NCBI GenBank assembly: GCA_949427775.1 | Contig: CASQEL010000012.1 | Span: 1 to 17,905 of the forward strand | Length of the DNA: 17,905 nt | Direction of reading: 5' to 3' | Source: an uncultured Desulfovibrionaceae bacterium | GTDB lineage: Bacteria; Desulfobacterota; Desulfovibrionia; Desulfovibrionales; Desulfovibrionaceae | Part shown: in pieces, positions 13,485 to 17,905 of the stretch | Position numbering within the stretch: position 1 is the stretch's first letter | How the letters are laid out: each line of letters starts with the position of its first letter | The notes under the pieces: model-generated | The model's database searches: none | Told to the model about the DNA's origin: nothing | The model's input: the letters and a program-made list of their open reading frames with translations, nothing else | Position numbers and translations under genes: made by a program

Positions 13485-14315
13485 CTACTTCTGGCCGCGA
13501 CGTTTGATGATGAGCTTGGTAGAAGCCTTTTTCCTGTCGCGGGTCTTGTAGCCCTTGCTGGGCACGCCCCACGGGGACACCGGATGGCGGCCGCCGGAGC
13601 TTCTGCCTTCACCACCGCCCAAGGGGTGGTCGATGGGGTTCATGGCCACGCCGCGGACCTGGGGACGACGCCCCAGCCAGCGATTGCGACCGGCCTTGCC
13701 CAGCGAAATGCCTTCGTGGTGGACGTTGCCCACCTGGCCGACGGTGGCTACGCAGGACCCCAGCACCTTGCGAACTTCCCCCGAAGGCAGACGCAGCAGG
13801 GCGTATTTGCCTTCCTTGGCCACCAGCTGGGCGTAGGCGCCCGCGGCGCGGCAGAGCTGACCGCCCTTGCCGGGATTGAGTTCGATGTTGTGAATGACCG
13901 TGCCCACGGGAATGCGGGACATCTGCAGCGCGTTGCCGGGCTTGATGTCCGCGCCTTCGCCGGCGACGATCACATCGCCCTGCTTGATGCCCACGGGCGC
14001 GATGATATACCGTTTTTCACCATCGGCGTAGTGCAGCAACGCGATGCGGGCCGTACGGTTGGGATCGTATTCGATGTGCGCTACCGTGGCGTTGATGCCT
14101 ACCTTGTCGCGCTTGAAATCGATGATCCGGTACAGACGCTTGACGCCGCCGCCGCGACGGCGACTGGTGACGCGGCCATGATGGTTGCGCCCGGCCTTCC
14201 TGTTCAGACCTTCGGTGAGCGACTTCTCGGGACGCGTCCGGGTGATTTCCTCAAAGTCGGAAACCGTCTGGAAGCGACGCCCCGCCGAGGTCGGTTTCAG
14301 CTTGCGGACAGCCAT
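13485..14315 (-). CDS. rplB: Large ribosomal subunit protein uL2
   Basis: uL2 is a large primary 23S rRNA-binding protein needed for peptidyl transferase activity and subunit association. The 276-aa product is full length and starts MAVRKLKPTSAGRRFQTVSD. It contains the OB/SH3-like core and the near-invariant RGVAMNPIDHPLGGGEGRSSGGRHPVSPWG at about 221-250. H230 is the equivalent of the functionally important His229 of E. coli. It starts three bases after rplW. Confidence 0.99.
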   Translation of the reverse strand: MAVRKLKPTSAGRRFQTVSDFEEITRTRPEKSLTEGLNRKAGRNHHGRVTSRRRGGGVKRLYRIIDFKRDKVGINATVAHIEYDPNRTARIALLHYADGEKRYIIAPVGIKQGDVIVAGEGADIKPGNALQMSRIPVGTVIHNIELNPGKGGQLCRAAGAYAQLVAKEGKYALLRLPSGEVRKVLGSCVATVGQVGNVHHEGISLGKAGRNRWLGRRPQVRGVAMNPIDHPLGGGEGRSSGGRHPVSPWGVPSKGYKTRDRKKASTKLIIKRRGQK

Positions 14316-14318
14316 TTT

Positions 14319-14609
14319 CTACACTCCCTCGAAGAACTCGATTTTTTCGCCCCGGGCAAGAGTCACATAGGCTTTCTTGTACCCGGACATGCGGCCCACG
14401 ACGCGGCCCTGACGCTTCCGATCGGAAGGCGCCTTGCTGACGACGTTGACCGTCTGCACCTTGACGTTGAAGGCTTTTTCAACAGCCTGCTTGATTTCGA
14501 TTTTATTGGCCTTGGGGTGCACATAAAATGTCACCTGGTTGGCCCCTTCCTTGAGAAGGGTCGTCTTTTCGGTCAGCAGGGGTTTCAAAAGAACGTGCGT
14601 ATATTCCAT
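14319..14609 (-). CDS. rplW: Large ribosomal subunit protein uL23
   Basis: uL23 sits at the tunnel exit and is the docking site for trigger factor and SRP. The ATG at 14609 gives 96 aa starting MEYTHVLLKPLLTEKTTLLK. The frame continues upstream into rplD but that part is not family sequence. The core YVHPKANKIEIKQAVEKAFNVKVQTVNVV is typical. It lies 10 bases after rplD. Confidence 0.98.
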   Translation of the reverse strand: MEYTHVLLKPLLTEKTTLLKEGANQVTFYVHPKANKIEIKQAVEKAFNVKVQTVNVVSKAPSDRKRQGRVVGRMSGYKKAYVTLARGEKIEFFEGV

Positions 14610-14619
14610 GGTGAGCCCC

Positions 14620-15243
14620 CTACTTCTGGAATCTCGCCTGCACAGGTTCCACAGCGCCTTCCAAAAGCACAAGCTGCTTGTGCCTGAGGATTTCGTACAC
14701 GCTGAGACGCTCGGGCGTGGTCAGCGTGATGCCGGGAATGTTGCGGGACGAAAGCGTGAGCGTGGCATTCTCTTCCGGGGCGATGATCAGGGCTTTTTCC
14801 AGGCCCAGAGTGCCGGCCACCTTGGCGAAGAGCTTTGTCTTGGCTTCGGGCAGTTCAATGCCCTTGACCACCATCAGCGTATTGTCGGCCAGACGCGAGG
14901 ACAGGGCCATTTTCAGCGCCAGAGCCCGCACCTTGCTGTTTACCTTGAAGCTGTAATCGCGCGGCGCGGGGCCGAACACGATGGCGCCGCCCCGCCATAC
15001 GGGGGAGCGGTTGGAACCGGAACGGGCGCGGCCCGTGCCTTTCTGCTTCCAGGGTTTGACCCCGCCGCCGGACACGAAGGCCCGGGTTTTGACGGCATGG
15101 GTACCCGCCCGTTTGGCCGCAAGCTGCGCACGCACCACGAGGTTGAGGATTTCAGGCCTCACCTCAACTTCGAACACGTCGGAGGCCAGCGTCACTTCCC
15201 CGGCTTCCTTCTTGTCCTGGTCGTATATTTTCACAACAGCCAT
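14620..15243 (-). CDS. rplD: Large ribosomal subunit protein uL4
   Basis: uL4 has a globular domain and a long loop reaching the exit tunnel constriction; in E. coli it also represses the S10 operon through its mRNA leader. The ATG at 15243 gives 207 aa starting MAVVKIYDQDKKEAGEVTLA; an upstream extension of the frame overlaps rplC and is rejected. The tunnel loop (RAFVSGGGVKPWKQKGTGRARSGSNRSPVWRGG, about residues 51-83) is intact. It starts 11 bases after rplC. The long structured leader ahead of rpsJ could be its target here, but the sequence alone does not show that. Confidence 0.98.
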   Translation of the reverse strand: MAVVKIYDQDKKEAGEVTLASDVFEVEVRPEILNLVVRAQLAAKRAGTHAVKTRAFVSGGGVKPWKQKGTGRARSGSNRSPVWRGGAIVFGPAPRDYSFKVNSKVRALALKMALSSRLADNTLMVVKGIELPEAKTKLFAKVAGTLGLEKALIIAPEENATLTLSSRNIPGITLTTPERLSVYEILRHKQLVLLEGAVEPVQARFQK

Positions 15244-15254
15244 TGTGGTATCCT

Positions 15255-15884
15255 CTACTGCTTGCGGACCATGACCAGGCCGTTTTTGGGACCGGGCACG
15301 GAGCCTTTCACAAGTATGACGTTGTCTTCGGGACGCACGTCCACGATCTCGAGCCCCAGCTCGGTCACGGTTTCGTTGCCCCAATGGCCCGCCATTTTTC
15401 TGCCCTTGAACACACGGCCCGGAAAGGTGTTGTTACCTACCGAACCGTTGTTGCGGTGCACTTTTTCGCAACCGTGGGTGTCTTTGCTGCCCGCAAAGTT
15501 CCAACGGCGCATGCGGCCCTGGTATCCTTTACCGATGCTGGTGCCGGTGACCTTGATTTTGTCGCCGGCGGCGAACAGTTCCACTGTCAGTTCGTTGCCC
15601 ACCTCAAGAGTGGCGGCTTCTTCCAGGCGAAGTTCACGCACCGTACGGAAAAGCCCTTTGCCCGCCTTGGCGAAATGCCCCCGCATGGCCTTGCTGACGT
15701 GCTTTTCCTTGGCCTCATCAAGAGCGATCTGGAGAGCGTTGTAGCCGTCCTTCTCGGAGGTCTTCACCTGCGTGATCGGGCAGGGCCCCGCCTTGATCAC
15801 GGTAACGGCCACAGCGGAACCATCGCTGGCGAAGATGCGGGTCATGCCCAGCTTGCGACCCAGAATTCCCATTTTCTCAGCCAT
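15255..15884 (-). CDS. rplC: Large ribosomal subunit protein uL3
   Basis: uL3 is one of the two 50S assembly initiators, with a loop reaching the peptidyl transferase centre. The 209-aa protein starts MAEKMGILGRKLGMTRIFAS and has the central-loop sequence GSVGNNTFPGRVFKGRKMAGHWGN at 147-170. In E. coli the loop Gln150 is methylated by PrmB; the aligned position here is T153, so that modification target appears absent. It lies 12 bases after rpsJ and 11 bases before rplD. Confidence 0.98.
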   Translation of the reverse strand: MAEKMGILGRKLGMTRIFASDGSAVAVTVIKAGPCPITQVKTSEKDGYNALQIALDEAKEKHVSKAMRGHFAKAGKGLFRTVRELRLEEAATLEVGNELTVELFAAGDKIKVTGTSIGKGYQGRMRRWNFAGSKDTHGCEKVHRNNGSVGNNTFPGRVFKGRKMAGHWGNETVTELGLEIVDVRPEDNVILVKGSVPGPKNGLVMVRKQ

Positions 15885-15896
15885 GATTGCCTCTCA

Positions 15897-16214
15897 CTAA
15901 AGCTTGATTTCCACGTCTACGCCCGCGGGAAGCGAAAGCTTGCCCAGCGCGTCAACAGTCTGCTGCGTGGGTTCAAGAATGTCCATAAGACGCTTGTGGA
16001 TACGCATTTCAAACTGCTCACGGGACTTTTTGTCCACATGCACGGAGCGGTTCACGGTATACTTGTGTATATTGGTGGGCAGGGGAATGGGGCCCGCCAC
16101 GCCAGCGCCCGTGTTACGCGCCGTATCGACGATTTCCGCAACAGCCTTGTCAAGGATGCGGTAATCGTAGGCTTTGAGCTTGATCCGAATGCGATCGCTG
16201 CTAACTGTCGTCAT
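15897..16214 (-). CDS. rpsJ: Small ribosomal subunit protein uS10 (NusE)
   Basis: uS10 is a 30S head protein that also acts as the transcription antitermination factor NusE with NusB. The 105-aa product starts MTTVSSDRIRIKLKAYDYRILDKAVAEIV, with GPIPLPTNIHKYTVNRSVHVDKKSREQFEMRIHKRLMDI in the middle, typical of the family. The ATG at 16214 has GGAG nine bases upstream. It is the first gene of the cluster; rpsL, rpsG, fusA and tuf are not upstream of it here. A long structured leader precedes it. Confidence 0.99.
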   Translation of the reverse strand: MTTVSSDRIRIKLKAYDYRILDKAVAEIVDTARNTGAGVAGPIPLPTNIHKYTVNRSVHVDKKSREQFEMRIHKRLMDILEPTQQTVDALGKLSLPAGVDVEIKL

Positions 16215-16750
16215 TGTTGCCTACTCCGTTTTGGAACATCCCGCGCGGGTTGGGTGCGGCGCGGGTTCCTTCGCAAATTCGGCCAATGGAGCTTGGCCCG
16301 TGAAGCCGTGAACGGCCTCACCTCACCTTGGCATTGCAGGCACAGGCATGACGTGGGGACTGGCGCTTGAAGCAGCGCCGCATCAGCAAATTCGGAGGAT
16401 GAAATAAGGAGTCGCCTTGCCGGCGCAAACTTGTCATTCATCACCGATCGTGATGCGTCCCGTGCGTCGGCCAGGCCTTTTCCGTCGGTTTTCCGACAGA
16501 AGAGGTGGTCCCGCAGGGTCACCAAACAGGGGAAACACCCCTTTACCTTACAGCCCTGGGATCACCGGATGGTGAGGAGTCCATAATAGGGCTGGAACGG
16601 CGCGACATTAACTCGGCATTTGGCAACGCCTGCAAATGTCAATTTCGGTTCCGCCGCGTCGTGCGGACGCGGGAAATTCCGAACACAGCAGAACAGGCTC
16701 AACCTGTCCTTCCCTGCCGTCCAGGGATACACCCGACTGTTCGGGCAGAC
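16215..16750 (-). other. Long multi-hairpin 5' leader of the S10 operon
   Basis: No gene is supported. On the minus strand a series of near-perfect stems follow one another: 16727-16711 (TCCCT/AGGGA), 16709-16691 (GGACAGG/CCTGTTC), 16678-16641 (AATTTC outer + CCGCGTC/GACGCGG inner), 16594-16551 (CAGCCCT/AGGGCTG outer + TCACC/GGTGA inner), 16542-16528 (AGGGG/CCCCT), 16523-16504, 16499-16482 (CTGTCGG-AAAA-CCGACGG), 16455-16439 (CATCAC/GTGATG), 16379-16362 (GGCGCT/AGCGCC), 16321-16300 (GTGAGGCCG-TTCA-CGGCTTCAC), 16298-16281 (GGCCAA/TTGGCC) and 16269-16233 (GGAAC+CCGCGC with GCGCGG+GTTCC). The last ends just before the rpsJ ribosome-binding site. S10 operons in other bacteria are controlled through such leaders, by L4 in E. 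coli. Confidence 0.65.
16583..16611 (-). promoter_or_regulatory. Candidate second promoter for the S10 operon
   Basis: On the minus strand TTAATG (16611-16606) and TATTAT (16588-16583) are separated by 17 bases. The -10 matches five of six consensus bases, the -35 only three. It would give a leader of about 360 bases. It sits inside one of the leader inverted repeats (16551-16594), which makes it ambiguous. Confidence 0.35.
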
Positions 16751-16753
16751 GGA

Positions 16754-16800
16754 TACATACCTCCACGCGCTGTACAGGTCAAGTTTTTTTTCCGTTTTTT
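16754..16800 (-). promoter_or_regulatory. Candidate main promoter of the S10 operon, with UP-like A-tracts
   Basis: On the minus strand A6 (16800-16795) and A8 (16791-16784) directly precede TTGACC (16782-16777), five of six -35 bases. A 17-base spacer leads to TATGTA (16759-16754), a weaker -10. A-tracts just upstream of -35 are the known pattern for UP elements bound by the alpha-CTD at stable-RNA and r-protein promoters. The start would lie near 16747, giving a leader of about 530 bases. Its place just downstream of the aminotransferase terminator supports the call. Confidence 0.55.
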
Positions 16801-16818
16801 CCGACAATTCCGCGCCCC

Positions 16819-16860
16819 GCAAACACAATGCCGGAGCGGGGCGATGCCGCCGCTCCGGCA
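16819..16860 (-). terminator. Terminator of the upstream aminotransferase gene
   Basis: TGCCGGAGCGG (16860-16850 on the minus strand) and CCGCTCCGGCA (16839-16829) form a perfect 11-bp stem with a 10-base loop, followed by the T-rich ATTGTGTTT-type tail (16829-16820). The T-tract is imperfect, but the stem is the strongest in the window. A second, smaller hairpin (GGAGCG/CGCTCC, 16895-16910) lies only seven bases after the stop codon. Confidence 0.7.
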
Positions 16861-16917
16861 GGTTCCGGCATGACGAAGAGTCCGTTTTCCGTATGGAGCG
16901 GAGACGCTCCGCCGGAC

Positions 16918-17905
16918 CTACAAAACTTTTTTCAACGTGTCCAGCAGGCGCCGGACATTTTCCGGGCGGGCGGTATGGCCCATGACGCCGATGCGCCAGA
17001 TCTTTCCGGCCAGCGGTCCGAGGCCGGAACCGATTTCAATGTCATGCTCCTTGAGCAGACGGGCGCGGATGGCGGCTTCGTCCACGCCGGCGGGAATTTT
17101 GACGGCGTTGAGCATGGGCAAACGATATTCCGGGGCTACCAGCATATCCATGCCCAGCCCGGCCAGTCCTTCCACCAATTGCTTGTGCGCGGCCTGATGG
17201 CGGGCAAAGACGTTTTCCTGCCCCTCTTTCAGAATTTCACGCAGCGCGGCGTAAAGAGCATACTCCATATTCACCGGCGCGGTGTGGTGATAGGTGCGGG
17301 TCGTGCCTTCCCAGTAACTGGCGATGAGCGAGAGATCCAGGTACCAGTTGGGAACCTTGGTCTTGCGGGCCTTCAACTTGCCCATGGCGCGTTCGGAAAA
17401 ACTGATGGGCGAAAGGCCGGGCGGGCAGGACAGGCACTTCTGAGTGCCGGAATACACGGCGTCGGCCTGCCAGGCGTCGATATCGACCGGAATGCCGCCG
17501 AGACTGGTCACGCAGTCCACAATATACAGCGCCCCATGTTCGCGGACCAGCTTGCCGATGGCTTCCACCGGGGAACAGACGCCGGTGGAGGTTTCGGCAT
17601 GCACGATGGACACGATGTCGTACTTGCCGCCCGCAAGTTTTTCCCTGACCTGTTCCGGCAGCACAGGTTCGCCCCAGGGAATTTCCAGAGCGTCCACCTG
17701 CGCGCCCAGACGTCCGGCCACATCCTGCATGCGTTTGCCGAACACGCCGTTGGTGAGCACCAGCACCTTGTCGCCGTGTTCCACCAGGTTGACGAAGCAG
17801 GTTTCCATACCCGCCGAACCGGTGCCCGACATGGGCATGGTCAGCCTGTTTTTCGTATGAAACACTTCCCGGAGCTGTTCCTTGATGGCGTCCATGATGG
17901 TGACG
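16918..17905 (-). CDS. Class V pyridoxal-phosphate aminotransferase (alanine-glyoxylate / serine-pyruvate type), 5'-truncated
   Basis: The frame stays open to the window edge, so the N-terminus is missing. The upstream codons read V-T-I before MDAIKEQLREVF, matching the family pattern ...IMDEIK, so the Met at 17895 is internal and roughly 50-60 residues are lost. Numbering from that Met: SGTGSAGMET at 23-32 (phosphate-binding loop), IVDCVTSLGG with D127 (pyridine-nitrogen contact), and SGTQKCLSCPPGLS with K153 as the probable PLP Schiff-base lysine. The C-terminal domain runs to RRLLDTLKKVL. Family members transfer amino groups between alanine or serine and glyoxylate or pyruvate, or act on (S)-ureidoglycine (PucG); the substrate cannot be decided from sequence by eye. 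It is transcriptionally separated from rpsJ. Confidence 0.9.
   Translation of the reverse strand, partial: VTIMDAIKEQLREVFHTKNRLTMPMSGTGSAGMETCFVNLVEHGDKVLVLTNGVFGKRMQDVAGRLGAQVDALEIPWGEPVLPEQVREKLAGGKYDIVSIVHAETSTGVCSPVEAIGKLVREHGALYIVDCVTSLGGIPVDIDAWQADAVYSGTQKCLSCPPGLSPISFSERAMGKLKARKTKVPNWYLDLSLIASYWEGTTRTYHHTAPVNMEYALYAALREILKEGQENVFARHQAAHKQLVEGLAGLGMDMLVAPEYRLPMLNAVKIPAGVDEAAIRARLLKEHDIEIGSGLGPLAGKIWRIGVMGHTARPENVRRLLDTLKKVL

Noticed and set aside
12474..14687. Very long plus-strand open frame (737 codons) opposite rpsC-rplW
   Set aside because: It is antisense to seven strongly conserved r-protein genes. Its product is His/Asp/Ala-rich with no domain character; it arises from GC-rich codon bias on the opposite strand.
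16211..16525. Minus-strand frame of 104 codons in the rpsJ leader
   Set aside because: TTG start, runs into rpsJ, protein-like composition absent, and it covers several strong hairpins.
16637..16642. Perfect TTGACA (-35-like) on the minus strand
   Set aside because: No acceptable -10 hexamer 16-18 bases downstream (ATGCCG is found there), and it overlaps the edge of a leader hairpin.
16562..16828. Minus-strand frame of 88 codons over the promoter region
   Set aside because: Starts at a TTG in the terminator tail and reads through the A-tracts; no family resemblance.
16215..16917. Possible tRNA or known riboswitch in the 700-bp gap
   Set aside because: No T-loop GTTCGA-type motif, no cloverleaf and no riboswitch core that I recognise; the hairpins do not fit these classes.
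1..17905. CRISPR array, insertion sequence or phage genes
   Set aside because: No direct-repeat arrays, terminal inverted repeats with transposase, or phage-like proteins were seen; gene content is uniformly housekeeping.

Overview
This window is a chromosomal core region from a GC-rich Gram-negative bacterium. It is almost entirely one minus-strand ribosomal-protein super-cluster (S10-spc-alpha type), transcribed from about 16.8 kb down to about 1.35 kb. The gene order, with map and rpmJ between secY and rpsM and no adk or infA, together with a selenocysteine-containing SelD next door, suggests a sulfate-reducer-like Desulfovibrionota (Desulfovibrio/Bilophila group). That assignment is an inference from gene order and protein sequence read by eye, not from a search.

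Layout in the direction of transcription, right to left. A 5'-truncated class V aminotransferase (alanine-glyoxylate/serine-pyruvate type) ends at 16918 and is followed by a terminator-like hairpin. About 700 bp follow without a gene. This stretch holds a candidate promoter with A-tracts upstream (-35 at 16777-16782), a second candidate promoter (-10 at 16583-16588) and a long leader made of about a dozen inverted repeats. Then come rpsJ, rplC, rplD, rplW, rplB, rpsS, rplV, rpsC, rplP, rpmC, rpsQ, rplN, rplX, rplE and rpsN; a structured 135-bp spacer; rpsH, rplF, rplR, rpsE, rpmD and rplO; a structured 320-bp spacer; secY, map, rpmJ and rpsM; a structured 187-bp spacer; and rpsK, rpsD, rpoA and rplQ. 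A good Rho-independent terminator lies 53 bp after rplQ (1354-1385). Downstream on the same strand is selD.

The genes work together as ribosome assembly (27 r-proteins), RNA polymerase alpha, the Sec translocon channel and methionine aminopeptidase, which trims nascent chains. Most junctions are 0-20 bp or overlapping, which fits polycistronic transcription and translational coupling. The exceptions (the rpsJ leader and the rpsN-rpsH, rplO-secY and rpsM-rpsK spacers) all carry strong inverted repeats and are the best places to look for unrecognised RNA regulation.

The most notable coding observation is that selD continues upstream of its apparent GTG start, through an in-frame TGA, to an ATG preceded by a Shine-Dalgarno site. 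The TGA sits exactly where the catalytic Cys/Sec of SelD belongs and is followed by a bacterial SECIS-like hairpin, so the gene is very probably a selenoprotein. Apart from the leader/spacer structures I see no mobile element, CRISPR array, tRNA, rRNA or novel gene system; most of the region is conserved housekeeping DNA.
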